From the IMG/VR virus record IMGVR_UViG_3300037502_003121, positions 1 through 27,025 of that record: DNA of 27,025 nt, one strand, 5' to 3'. Position numbers and translations under genes: made by a program. Source of the DNA: a virus. The notes below the pieces were generated by a model that was given only the letters and a program-made list of their open reading frames with translations, was not told where the DNA came from and searched no databases. Below, in pieces: positions 1 through 7,510 of this stretch (within the stretch, counting starts at the first letter, position 1; every line of letters starts with the position of its first letter).

Positions 1-239
1 ACGCGATAGCGGCCGTAGTAGCAGCACGACCGGACAGCGGCCTCGGGGCCAGCCGTCGAGAAGCCGATGCCCTCACGGCACCCGCCGTTGCGACCGCAGT
101 GCCGCAGCACTCCGGTGCGGGCCATCAGTTCGGCGTCATCCTGCGCCGACGAGATGGTCACGCGACGAGCGTAGACGTTGGTGTCCGCGACGGCCACGCC
201 GCAGAGCAGGAGCGAAAGGATCACGAGCAGACCACGCAT
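1..239 (-). CDS. small secreted CAP-like protein, 3' end cut by window edge
   Basis: Function unknown. The reading frame starts at an ATG at 239 with a GGAG element a few bases upstream and stays open to the left edge. The first ~18 residues (MRGLLVILSLLLCGVAVA) form a clear signal peptide, so the product is probably exported. The mature part has the pattern AQDDAELMARTGVLRHCG, then Cys-rich sequence ending SCCYYGRY. The same pattern (AQ..AE...R.G...H.GG......G......A...CC) occurs in the protein at 1320-1649, so the two look like paralogues. The 'A..A..MA..G...H' spacing recalls CAP/SCP-type secreted domains, but the resemblance is weak. It is last in the leftward operon within this window. 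Confidence 0.7.
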   Translation of the reverse strand, partial: MRGLLVILSLLLCGVAVADTNVYARRVTISSAQDDAELMARTGVLRHCGRNGGCREGIGFSTAGPEAAVRSCCYYGRYR

Positions 240-438
240 AGCACTTCATCTCCAGAGAATCGCACCGATCCATCGGTGCTGGGGATGAGAGCAGGATGCC
301 AAGGCTGTCAAGCAAACCGACTATGCAGCACTCCGTAACGCCGTGCCTCGCGTCTCGCGGCCGTGCGGCGCGGAATCGGCGTGGTGTTATGCGGCACGGG
401 GGCGGCTATCGGATTCCGCATACACAGTGGTTCTGTGG

Positions 439-702
439 CTACTTGCCGGTTTGTGGCGGGGCCGGAAGCGGCATCCAGTGCGTGAATCGGTCAAGACTCG
501 CTGGCCCCAGTGCTTCTGCATCCTCGTGAACGTACCAGCCCTCGCCACTCCTTCTGCCAAACGTGATCCACTTGCCGTCAGTGAGCATCACCATATCGAC
601 ATCGGTTTCAGGCAACGCCTCGTCCACCGGAATCCACCGTCGTTCCCACTCGGCCATCGTCGGCTCCAGTTCTTCGATGATGCGTCGTTTCAACCAGCCC
701 AT
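439..702 (-). CDS. DUF551-family phage protein
   Basis: An 87-residue protein of the DUF551 type, a small phage/prophage family of unknown role. The family signature is visible: RRWIPVDEALPETDVDMVML near residue 22, an aromatic-rich middle (GKWITF.....GWYV), and a C-terminal FTHWMPLPAPP. Length and motif order fit the family. I place the start at the ATG at 702 because GGAG precedes it by about six bases; an in-frame GTG at 726 would add eight residues. It lies in the leftward operon between a small membrane protein gene and a secreted protein gene. The 199 bases after it (240-438) show no convincing gene. Confidence 0.75.
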   Translation of the reverse strand: MGWLKRRIIEELEPTMAEWERRWIPVDEALPETDVDMVMLTDGKWITFGRRSGEGWYVHEDAEALGPASLDRFTHWMPLPAPPQTGK

Positions 703-774
703 TGTCGGCTCCGATTCTACGCTCACAGAACCACGCGATGCAGCGGACGAGCCGCTGATCGCGGCGTTCTGTGG

Positions 775-1029
775 CTACCCATGCCGCCACCTCACCGTGA
801 TGTACGTCCCGACAAACGCCCCCGCCGCCAACGGCACAAGGTACAGAATGTTCTTTGAGAACGTGACCACGCCGTAGGCCAAGAGCCCGTAGATCACCGA
901 CGACAACGCTGCGGCCCGAACCGCCCGCCGGTCACCGACCGCGATGATGTAGGCCGCATACAGCACGTCGATGACGACGTATGTCGCGAACACCAGCACG
1001 GCAGTGACCGGCGAGAAGTCGGGAGACAT
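775..1029 (-). CDS. small three-helix membrane protein
   Basis: An 84-residue hydrophobic protein, not recognised. Three likely membrane segments are visible: about residues 7-28 (TAVLVFATYVVIDVLYAAYI), 37-56 and 59-77, with short basic loops and a basic C-terminus (VRWRHG). Size and topology fit a holin or another small phage membrane protein, but no family motif decides this. Its ATG overlaps the TAA of the upstream gene (TAATG), so translation is probably coupled. It sits among secreted proteins downstream of the terminase, where lysis or host-envelope genes are often found. Confidence 0.65.
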   Translation of the reverse strand: MSPDFSPVTAVLVFATYVVIDVLYAAYIIAVGDRRAVRAAALSSVIYGLLAYGVVTFSKNILYLVPLAAGAFVGTYITVRWRHG

Positions 1030-1295
1030 TACCGGCACTCGCACGCCGCCACGGGCTCGCCGTGGCACGACGCCTTGGCGACACGCTTGGCCGCTCGAGC
1101 ATCCTGCCGGGCAGTCTGCCTGGCGGCGATCCGCTGGGCGACCGTCAGCCGCCCGTGGCACGACGCCGGAGCCGCCTCGCCGTGGCAGCCGGCGACCACC
1201 GGAGCGGCCTCAGGGGACGCACCGGCGAGGGCCACACCGACGAGGCCGAGGAACGCGACGAGCGAGAAAACGAGGATGGAACGAAACACGATCAC
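1029..1295 (-). CDS. secreted Cys-His-Gly repeat protein
   Basis: An 88-residue (or shorter) exported protein of unknown function. A signal peptide covers about the first 24 residues (SILVFSLVAFLGLVGVALAG). The mature region is Ala/Arg-rich and contains the triplet CHG three times (AGCHGEAA, ASCHGRLT, ASCHGEPV) plus a terminal ACECR. The even spacing of Cys-His pairs suggests metal binding or disulphides; this is inference. The start is GTG at 1295 or, with better spacing from AAAGGA, GTG at 1289. The stop overlaps the next gene's ATG. Confidence 0.6.
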   Translation of the reverse strand: MIVFRSILVFSLVAFLGLVGVALAGASPEAAPVVAGCHGEAAPASCHGRLTVAQRIAARQTARQDARAAKRVAKASCHGEPVAACECR

Positions 1296-1319
1296 CGTCC
1301 TTTCGTGAGGGAGAGAAAA

Positions 1320-1649
1320 TCAACGACCGAACCGTTTGCACGCGAACCACCGGCCGTGGCCGAATGCCACGCCCTGGTCGATAACAGGCCACCCGTTTCG
1401 CGAGTAGCAGCAGTTGGCGAGCGCCGCAGCCGGTGTCGGGCCGGAGCCGCAGCCCTCGTATCCTGCGTTGCCGCCATGGTGGCCAACGCGGCCCTGCCGG
1501 GCCTGGATCTCCGCGACGCCCTGTGCCGTCGAGGTGTCGCTGACCATGCTGCAGCGACCGGACGTGCAGCCGCGGGTGGTTGCCACGATCACGTCCTGGC
1601 CGACGGCAGTGGACGCGACGAGAACGACAAGAAGCGAAAGAAAACGCAT
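1320..1649 (-). CDS. small secreted CAP-like protein, paralogue of the one at 1-239
   Basis: A 109-residue exported protein of unknown function. The signal peptide MRFLSLLVVLVASTAVGQ is followed by a Cys-containing segment, a block AQGVAEIQARQGRVGHHGG, then GCGSGPTPAAALANCCY and a Trp/Gly-rich C-terminus (QGVAFGHGRWFACKRF). The block order matches the truncated gene at the left edge. ATG at 1649 is chosen because AAGGAG lies seven bases upstream. It follows the terminase gene after a gap of about 74 bases. Exported, Cys-rich and paralogous proteins here could act on the cell envelope or in superinfection exclusion, but nothing in the sequence proves it. Confidence 0.65.
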   Translation of the reverse strand: MRFLSLLVVLVASTAVGQDVIVATTRGCTSGRCSMVSDTSTAQGVAEIQARQGRVGHHGGNAGYEGCGSGPTPAAALANCCYSRNGWPVIDQGVAFGHGRWFACKRFGR

Positions 1650-1723
1650 CACGAACTCCTTTCGGAATGGGTTGAACGAACCACCCGCAGTTTGCCCACC
1701 AGTGAACAGGCGTCAACCTCGCC

Positions 1724-3835
1724 TTATCTTCCCATCTTGCCCATGATCGCGGCCCGTCTGGCGGCCATTTCCTCGCGGGTGATGATCTTCCGCACCGGTT
1801 TCACCACCTCGGCCCCGACGGCCGTCACGCCGCTGTAGCTGGCCGCCACGGCGGCACCGACAACACCGTCGAGCCAGTGGTTGTCGCGGCCAGGGATGAG
1901 CTGCCATTCATCCACGGTGCGTCCGGTCGTTTTGTTCTCGGTGCGGACGGGATACTCGCTCGCGATGTGGTCAAACAGCATCTCATGCCGGCCGGAGTGA
2001 AACGTGAACGCCATCGGATCGGCCGCACCCAACTTCATCCGGCCGATCACAAGCGACTTCCAGTAGTTCGTGTCGAAAAGGACGTGCCGCTGCTTCTTGA
2101 TTGTGCTGGTCCGCCAATGGGCACCGACCCGCTCGCCTGCCTCAGGTTTGCCTTCCGACATCGTCCTCCGGCTGGCCCCAACGTAGCGGCCGTGCGACGG
2201 CATCAGCCGCGTGCCGTGCCGCGATCGGCGAGCAAAGTCCCGCGTCACGTCCGCCGTCTGTGCCCAGTTGGCGTCCACCAGCATGAGTGCCACGCGGTGG
2301 ACAGCGTCGGAGTCCTCCGACTGAAACTCCCGGCCGAGTATTTCGGTAGCCACAACCTCAAGCCCCTGGTGCATGGCGTCGGCCAGCGGGGCGTTGCCGG
2401 CTGCCAGCCGCAGCGTCTTATCCACCTCGCGGAGTGCGAAATACTGCCGGTGCTGGTCCGGGTAGGTGCCGTAGGCCACGACGTGTCCGCGAAACTGCGG
2501 CCCCCATGCGGCCACCAGCCAGTAAAGGCACGCCTCCTGCACGTCCACGAATGCGGTGAGCGTGCTGCAGCCTGCCGGCACCACCCACTGCGGCACGTTG
2601 ATGGCGTGCGAGGCGAGGTCCGACGTGTTTACCGCGTCTGTTCGCGACTCGTCCGCGAGCGGCTCCTGCTGGTATTCGCTTGCGAACACCTCCGGGCCGT
2701 CGTCGATCAAGGCGTTGTAGAAGTGCTGGACCGCCGACAGCTCCTGCTCCCTGTCGTAGCAGTGCTCCCAGTAGACATCGCAACCTTCGTCCATCGCCTC
2801 GCGGTTGGTCCGGTAGAACTCAGTCGCCTCGCGCCACGCCCGCAACTGATCGCCATCGACCTCTTTGTCGTAGGTCTGCCGCAGCCGCTTGTAGTCGCCC
2901 ATCCAAAGGTCGTCGTGACGCTTCGCCCACGACCGCACCGCCTTCACTCGCACGCCCTGCCAAGCGGGATCGGCGAGTAGCTGGTCAATCACGTCGTTCT
3001 TCTGGATCACCGTGGCGTTGCACACCACCGCCAGAGTCTTGCCGTGGCCACCAAGTTTGAGAATGTTTTTCTTGATGATGGCCAACCGTTTGGCCACCTG
3101 CACCGCGGACGCGGCCGACTCGTCTGTCTGAATGTCGTCGAGGATCACGAGGTCCGGCCGGGCCTGGACGCCATCGGCACGCTTATACCGCAGGCCGCGG
3201 CTCGAGGCCATGAGGCCGTGGCACGAGATGATCGCACCGCTCGCCTTGCTTCCAGGGATCGTCGGAAGCACGATCGTGTCGGCGGTCCATTCGATGTGAG
3301 TGCTCTCTCCCCGATAGGACTGCCCTGCACACCGCTGCGGCTTGCCCTCCAGCGCCCGAATGGCGTGGCACACCTCTGGGAAGTCGTCGTAGAGCAGATC
3401 GTTTTCATTGAACTCCATCTTGATCGAGTCGATCGACATTTGGGCCTTGGTGGATTCGGACCCGAACACCGCAACGAACGATCGCCGACCCGTGCAGGCA
3501 CACCACACCGCAAACACCTCGGAGCGGGTCGTTTTGCCTGAGCCACGCGGCAACGCCTCAATCGAACGCCCGCCATTGTCCGCAGCATCCTGGCATCGCG
3601 TGTTGCCGCGTTGGTGGTCCGGCGACATCGGCCACTGGCCGGTTGAGTGTGGGAAGTAGGTGACGGCAAAAAACTCAAACGACTCCTCGGCCTTCCGGCG
3701 GCGATCCGGATCCTTGACGGGAGGGATCTCGCCTATGTCCGCCCCGCGGCGCGTGCGCTCCCGCGTCCGCTCAAGGTCGAGAAGCCGTTTCCGTTCTGCG
3801 GCCTTGGCCGGATCAGCCGAGGGTGGTCGCCCCAT
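1724..3835 (-). CDS. terL: terminase large subunit (GpA-like packaging ATPase/nuclease)
   Basis: A 703-residue DNA-packaging motor: it hydrolyses ATP to push DNA into the prohead and cuts the concatemer. Walker A is LPRGSGKTT at about residues 95-103. Walker B is DLVILDD at about 228-234. The C-terminal RNase-H-like nuclease shows acidic residues near D431 (TAFVDVQEA), D521 (LMLVDANWA) and D656 (DNHWLDGVVGAAVAAS); the last resembles the GpA-family end motif. The length fits GpA-type terminases. ATG at 3835 has an AGAGG ribosome site. The start lies inside the end of the resolvase gene (23-bp overlap). No small terminase is obvious next to it; one of the small genes upstream could fill that role. 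Confidence 0.93.
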   Translation of the reverse strand: MGRPPSADPAKAAERKRLLDLERTRERTRRGADIGEIPPVKDPDRRRKAEESFEFFAVTYFPHSTGQWPMSPDHQRGNTRCQDAADNGGRSIEALPRGSGKTTRSEVFAVWCACTGRRSFVAVFGSESTKAQMSIDSIKMEFNENDLLYDDFPEVCHAIRALEGKPQRCAGQSYRGESTHIEWTADTIVLPTIPGSKASGAIISCHGLMASSRGLRYKRADGVQARPDLVILDDIQTDESAASAVQVAKRLAIIKKNILKLGGHGKTLAVVCNATVIQKNDVIDQLLADPAWQGVRVKAVRSWAKRHDDLWMGDYKRLRQTYDKEVDGDQLRAWREATEFYRTNREAMDEGCDVYWEHCYDREQELSAVQHFYNALIDDGPEVFASEYQQEPLADESRTDAVNTSDLASHAINVPQWVVPAGCSTLTAFVDVQEACLYWLVAAWGPQFRGHVVAYGTYPDQHRQYFALREVDKTLRLAAGNAPLADAMHQGLEVVATEILGREFQSEDSDAVHRVALMLVDANWAQTADVTRDFARRSRHGTRLMPSHGRYVGASRRTMSEGKPEAGERVGAHWRTSTIKKQRHVLFDTNYWKSLVIGRMKLGAADPMAFTFHSGRHEMLFDHIASEYPVRTENKTTGRTVDEWQLIPGRDNHWLDGVVGAAVAASYSGVTAVGAEVVKPVRKIITREEMAARRAAIMGKMGR

Positions 3836-4295
3836 GGCACCTCTCGTACCAGTGGCAGAGCAGGGCGGCGTCCGCCCGGCCGTCGTCCTTCACCCTGGAA
3901 AACAGGTCGGCGTGTTTCGGCCAAAGCCGGGCCGCCGCGGCCCGGTGGCTGCCCTTGTCGCGGCTGACGCCCAACGCCTTTGTCCACACCTGCGGACGCA
4001 CCAGCGTGTGCGGGATCGCCATGCCGGCCAGCACGCCCTCGACGATGCCGAACGATCGGCCGAACGAGAACGCGGACGTGGCTCCGGTGCCCTGCACGCC
4101 CTGGACGTGCTCGAGGATCGCCATGCAGTCGCCGGCCGCGAGGATGCCTGCGAGGACGCCGTGGAGGCCCGCGGGGTCCACCCGGCGTTTGCCGTTGATC
4201 TCGACGGCCGGCATCTCGTAGCACGCGACCTGGCCGCCGCCAACGACGGCGATCGCGCCGCTGACGCCTGGGTCAATGCCGATCAGTAGGCCCAT
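3813..4295 (-). CDS. RuvC-fold Holliday-junction resolvase-like nuclease
   Basis: A 160-residue RNase-H-fold protein that probably cuts branched DNA before packaging. The first acidic motif is LLIGIDPGVSGAIAV at residues 3-17 (D8). The second is ILEHVQGVQG near 60-69 (E62). The C-terminal KDDGRADAALLCHW near 136-149 carries the paired acidic residues of RuvC. Length and motif order match bacterial and phage RuvC. ATG at 4295 has GGAGGTGA just upstream. It overlaps the HTH gene before it by 23 bp and the terminase after it by 23 bp, so it is tightly coupled to packaging. Confidence 0.9.
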   Translation of the reverse strand: MGLLIGIDPGVSGAIAVVGGGQVACYEMPAVEINGKRRVDPAGLHGVLAGILAAGDCMAILEHVQGVQGTGATSAFSFGRSFGIVEGVLAGMAIPHTLVRPQVWTKALGVSRDKGSHRAAAARLWPKHADLFSRVKDDGRADAALLCHWYERCHGATTLG

Positions 4296-4554
4296 CGCTC
4301 ACCTCCTCGACGATCGTCACCGTTCTCGCCCGACCGTCAACCCAAGAAACCACGCCGTCCCGACGCATCCGCCAGAACTTCGCCGCCACGTCTCCGACGT
4401 TGGTGCCGGCCGCGTTCGCCAACTCGCGGAACGTCGGCGGGTAGCCCTTGGCGTCGCGGAGCCTGCGAAATACTCGCAGCAGCCACAGCTGCCGGTCGGT
4501 GGTGCCGCGGGAGCGGGTGGCGAGGATCGAGGCGGCGGAGAGTTTGCTGGTCAT
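4273..4554 (-). CDS. LexA N-terminal-like winged helix-turn-helix protein
   Basis: A 93-residue DNA-binding protein. Residues about 21-80 match the DNA-binding half of LexA: LLRVFRRLRDAKGYPPTFRE, then LANAAGT as recognition helix region, then KFWRMRRDGVVSW and a wing DGRARTVTI. No LexA peptidase domain follows, so it cannot self-cleave like LexA. It might be a small phage regulator or could have lost regulatory function. Its ATG overlaps the preceding stop (ATGA). Fold confidence is good; targets are unknown. Confidence 0.75.
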   Translation of the reverse strand: MTSKLSAASILATRSRGTTDRQLWLLRVFRRLRDAKGYPPTFRELANAAGTNVGDVAAKFWRMRRDGVVSWVDGRARTVTIVEEVSDGPTDRH

Positions 4555-5069
4555 GCAAACTCCTTGACAGCACTGGTCAACGGCACAAGGTCGCCGGCCC
4601 TCGTCACCCTGGAAAACATCGGTTCCTCGCCAAGCAGGCGAAGCCTGGCGTAGTTGAGAACACGAACCGCCGACAGTGAGTGCATCTTTGGAAGTCCGAT
4701 GTCCAGCACCTTCTTCTCCACGGCCGCGAAATCAGACGGCTGTGACAAATCGACGAGAGCAAGGAAGTCCGCCGTCATCTTGCGGTCCTCATCGTCGTCA
4801 ATGTTCAACTTCAACTTCTCCTCGCGAACAGGCTGCGGTCGCGACGCTCGATTCCTGGCGGAAGCCAACTCCCGGTACGAGTCGAGAATCCACTTGAGCT
4901 GCGGGTACAGCGTGTCGTGATTCCGCTTCACGTTACGAAGGGCGTCGTACAGCATCGGCTGGTCAAGCGCGTGCAGGTCGTCGTGCCAAAGGCGACGCTC
5001 CTCGTCCGTCCACTGACACTGCGGCCAAAGTTGGTTGATCGACGCCCTGTTTTCGTCCCACGTCCTCAC
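4551..5069 (-). CDS. unknown replication-region protein, possible helicase loader
   Basis: A 172-residue protein, not firmly recognised. The N-terminal half is helical with the pattern WPQCQWTDEERRLW, then LDQPMLYDALRNVKRNHDTL and YPQLKWILDSYREL. This layout (helical repeat with 'YP...WI...Y') recalls G39P-type helicase loaders, and its position directly after the DUF1376 gene fits a loader. The C-terminal part (residues 95-172) is charged and shows no motif I know. GTG at 5069 overlaps the upstream stop (GTGA), which supports this start. The loader assignment is inference from context. Confidence 0.6.
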   Translation of the reverse strand: MRTWDENRASINQLWPQCQWTDEERRLWHDDLHALDQPMLYDALRNVKRNHDTLYPQLKWILDSYRELASARNRASRPQPVREEKLKLNIDDDEDRKMTADFLALVDLSQPSDFAAVEKKVLDIGLPKMHSLSAVRVLNYARLRLLGEEPMFSRVTRAGDLVPLTSAVKEFA

Positions 5070-5869
5070 AGGTTGCCTCCTGCCGCCTGGCGGCTTCGTG
5101 CTCGATGCGGCCCCTTCGGGTCGGCAAACTCGCCGGCCCGGATGCGATCCACGAACTGGAAAAACCTCGTCACCGGCAGGGGGCGATCGAAATACTCCCG
5201 GCTCGGGAGCATGGCCATCGCCTCAGAGGCCCGCTGAAGCCACCCAGGAGTCCCAGCAAGGTCCACCCAGCCGTCTGGCGGCGTCAGGTGCGTCCACGGC
5301 TCCGCCCGCTGCGTGGCGTTCCAGGAGGCCGCAAAGCGGCCCCATTCGTCCGCTGCCCATCCGGGTTCGCGAAAATCGTTCTCGCCCCCCGTGTGTGTGT
5401 GTGTTTCTTCGTTTGGGGAAGGGGTTGGGGATGGGTTTTGATTTGGATTTGGATTTGGATTTGGAGGCGATGTTTTTGCGATGCCGTTTGCGATCGGTTT
5501 GCGATCGGTTTGCGATCCGTTTGCGATCGGTTTGCGATCGGCCCAGCGTCGTTCGTTTCCGTTCCTGCCTGCCTCCGACCTAGCTTCCCTAAGTTCGCAA
5601 GCCTTCTCGCGGTGCTGCTCCATCCGCTCGTTTCGGCGCAGGCCGTCGTCGCCGATCGGGAACTTCGGCTCGAGGATCTCCCACACCCGGCCCACGCCAG
5701 GCGACACCAGCTCCAGGCGGCTCAGGTCGGCCGGCAGGCTTCCGGAGTCCCACTGGATCACCAGGAGCCGGATGTAGTGGCCCACCTCCTCGGCGGTCCA
5801 CATGGCCGTCGAGGCGTAGAAGTCGCGGCCGAAGAACGGCATGTAGTGGTCAACTGACGAGCGGGCCAT
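5066..5869 (-). CDS. DUF1376 (YdaU-like) replication protein
   Basis: A 267-residue protein with an N-terminal DUF1376 domain (residues about 8-85: HYMPFFGRDFYASTAMWTAE, HYIRLLVIQW, GSLPADLSRL), a family typical of phage primosome and replication-initiation genes. A repetitive linker follows at about 110-160: RKPIANG twice, then Pro-Asn repeats. A C-terminal domain follows at about 168-267 (WAADEWGRFAASWN, PPDGWVDLAGTPGWL). The linker is encoded by five 11-bp units, a GATTTG hexamer run and a seven-fold GT dinucleotide (5391-5404). ATG at 5869 has GAAAGGA before it; the in-frame TTG at 5887 is less likely. The repeats may be an origin (see repeat entry). Confidence 0.82.
   Translation of the reverse strand: MARSSVDHYMPFFGRDFYASTAMWTAEEVGHYIRLLVIQWDSGSLPADLSRLELVSPGVGRVWEILEPKFPIGDDGLRRNERMEQHREKACELREARSEAGRNGNERRWADRKPIANGSQTDRKPIANGIAKTSPPNPNPNPNQNPSPTPSPNEETHTHTGGENDFREPGWAADEWGRFAASWNATQRAEPWTHLTPPDGWVDLAGTPGWLQRASEAMAMLPSREYFDRPLPVTRFFQFVDRIRAGEFADPKGPHRARSRQAAGGNL
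5440..5541 (+). repeat. 11-bp iteron array plus adjacent AT-richer hexamer run, candidate origin
   Basis: Five tandem copies of TTTGCGATCGG (third copy TTTGCGATCCG) lie at 5487-5541, each 11 bp and so close to one helical turn. A degenerate copy lies just before at about 5475. Next to them, 5440-5463 holds four GATTTG units, the most AT-rich short stretch in this part of the window. Iterons beside an easily melted run, inside the coding sequence of a replication protein, is the layout of the lambda origin in gene O. Origin function is inferred from layout only. Confidence 0.6.
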
Positions 5870-5901
5870 GTAGTTCCTTTCTATCAATCCAATCAGTACC
5901 G

Positions 5902-7332
5902 TTACCGCCTAACAGGCCGCCGCCTTTCAACCCACGAGTTGCCTATGCTTTTTCTGCAACTCTCGCAGACATACCATCGGAGCTTGCCAGCGGCCGCGAG
6001 CTTCAACTTGTCACCCCCGCAGACGCAGATGAGAGGCGCATTGCTGCAAGAAATCTCTTGGAGCAGCCTGTTTGCGTAGTGGAATGAACGTCCACTAGTC
6101 ACTGCCAAATCCTGTTTCTCTACTGTTTCCAAACTAAGGAGCGATGTGGTGGGCCTTTTGTGTGATTCAATCTCGACATTAAGAACTACAGGAACTGGCT
6201 TCGCGGTTGATATTTCGGCAGCGGACAATGCATTTGTAACGGCAGAGTTGTTTGCAATGCTCCTGAGTTTCCTGGCATCTTCCAAAGACGCTGAGTGACC
6301 GTCCGATATACGCTTCAGAATCTGCTCGGCACTTCGGTGAACTGGCTGAGTCGCTGATGTTGAGCCGGATGAATGACGAGCACGAGACACAAACACCTCG
6401 GCCGCCTTTGCGTCGTCTATCAGTTTCTTGACGAGATCGACGATGTAGTCGCGGTCACCCTTCCAGCTTGCAGTCCACTTACCTCGGTATCTCCACTTTG
6501 TGTCGAACCACGTCCTTCGATTTATCCCTTTCCTCTTCAGTTCCGTGACAACATTTGCGTTCTCCCAATGCAGCCTCACCATCAAGTGCTTCATGCCATC
6601 GTCTGCTGTCGCCGCCTTTGACAGCGGGTGGTCTTCATCCAACAACTGCCAGCGGTCGTCTCCGCACGACTTCCAGATCAGTCCGTAGTAAAAAGCGTAC
6701 AAGGACTCGCTTCCGATTTGCGAAAACAGAGGCCATGCCTTCGGCTTAAATAGTCCGCTTACAATGACGTGGCCGACTGACTCAATGGAACGCATACAAA
6801 TGCGCTCACTCCCTTCCTTTGATCCAAGGCTCCTTGAGCCGCTGTCTGCTATCCACCAGCACCGCCGACCGCTCACCCTCATGTCGTGTATCTTTTTTTC
6901 GTACCGGCCTGTTCCGCTGCTAATCACCTCAACGGCGGTGTCTGTTTCTTCGTGATATGCGTCAAACTGAAATGACGTACTGCTGTCGCGGTGCTCGCAC
7001 GAGAATCCGATTGAGTGGAGCCCTCGCTTTATGCACAGATGGGCCGGTGTTTCAAATCCAGACGGGCACGATCCGCGGGCGGAAGCGTGTGCGAAAAAAG
7101 GAGTCCCCCTCTCGTTGACGTATAGCCGCATTTCTCCGCGACATTTCGGGCACCGAAACGATTCGCCGCTGCCGTGGAGGCCAGATACAACAGCTTGATC
7201 TGCTGTAATCAGTTCGTTTGATGAAACGAGAACCGCAAACGGGTTTGCTCTTGAGGTGGCTCGATCTCCATCCGGAAGCGAAGTGATCCTCTCAAGGATG
7301 GTGTCGTCTGAGATTTCAGATTTAGCCGTCAT
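5902..7332 (-). CDS. CoiA-like nuclease-domain protein with zinc fingers, lower GC insert
   Basis: A 476-residue protein. Residues about 58-90 form a zinc-binding module (FRCPKCRGEM, then FFAHASARGSC) as at the CoiA N-terminus. Then comes the CoiA nuclease-like core: FETPAHLCIKRGLHSIGF near 93, FQFDAYHEETDTAVEVISSG near 121-140 with D124 and E135, placed like PD-(D/E)XK acidic residues, and KIHDMRVSGRRCWWI. The middle is unrecognised. The C-terminus has a second zinc ribbon (ICVCGGD, WYVCESCRK). CoiA acts in competence, but similar phage and island genes are suspected in DNA processing or defence. Base composition is clearly lower in GC than its neighbours. ATG at 7332 has GGAGG eight bases upstream. 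It breaks the chain of overlapping genes, so it is probably a later acquisition. Confidence 0.72.
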   Translation of the reverse strand: MTAKSEISDDTILERITSLPDGDRATSRANPFAVLVSSNELITADQAVVSGLHGSGESFRCPKCRGEMRLYVNERGTPFFAHASARGSCPSGFETPAHLCIKRGLHSIGFSCEHRDSSTSFQFDAYHEETDTAVEVISSGTGRYEKKIHDMRVSGRRCWWIADSGSRSLGSKEGSERICMRSIESVGHVIVSGLFKPKAWPLFSQIGSESLYAFYYGLIWKSCGDDRWQLLDEDHPLSKAATADDGMKHLMVRLHWENANVVTELKRKGINRRTWFDTKWRYRGKWTASWKGDRDYIVDLVKKLIDDAKAAEVFVSRARHSSGSTSATQPVHRSAEQILKRISDGHSASLEDARKLRSIANNSAVTNALSAAEISTAKPVPVVLNVEIESHKRPTTSLLSLETVEKQDLAVTSGRSFHYANRLLQEISCSNAPLICVCGGDKLKLAAAGKLRWYVCESCRKSIGNSWVERRRPVRR

Positions 7333-7369
7333 CTCGCCAACCTCCAAATCCGCCAGTAAGCAATCCGGT

Positions 7370-7510
7370 TCAGCCCGCAAACGCCGCCACTAAATCCCCC
7401 GTATGGCACTTCCCCGTTGGCCACGGCCCACCATTCACACCCTGGCCCCACCGCCGGATCATCGCGCCGCGATCCGTCTCGATGCCGTCCAATACTTCCT
7501 GCAGCGTCAT
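7370..7510 (-). CDS. 46-residue coupled small protein
   Basis: A short frame beginning MTLQEVLDGIETDRGAMIRR and ending GDLVAAFAG. Its ATG overlaps the stop of the winged-helix gene (ATGA), as with its neighbours in this operon, which is the main reason to accept it. The product is charged with a small hydrophobic end; no family is recognised. Confidence 0.5.
   Translation of the reverse strand: MTLQEVLDGIETDRGAMIRRWGQGVNGGPWPTGKCHTGDLVAAFAG

Noticed and set aside
608-790. 60-residue minus-strand frame overlapping the DUF551 gene
   Set aside because: Most of it lies in another frame of a recognised family member; only about 25 residues would be unique.
1877-2980. Long plus-strand open frame opposite the terminase gene
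   Set aside because: It is an antisense shadow: it lies in a GC-rich gene with intact terminase motifs, has no ribosome site and shows no family features.
5391-5404. Seven-fold GT repeat as a phase-variation switch
   Set aside because: Slippage would shift the frame of the DUF1376 C-terminus, but seven units is short and nothing suggests on/off control. It is more simply part of a low-complexity linker.
5440-5541. CRISPR array
   Set aside because: Units are 11 bp and directly adjacent with no spacers.
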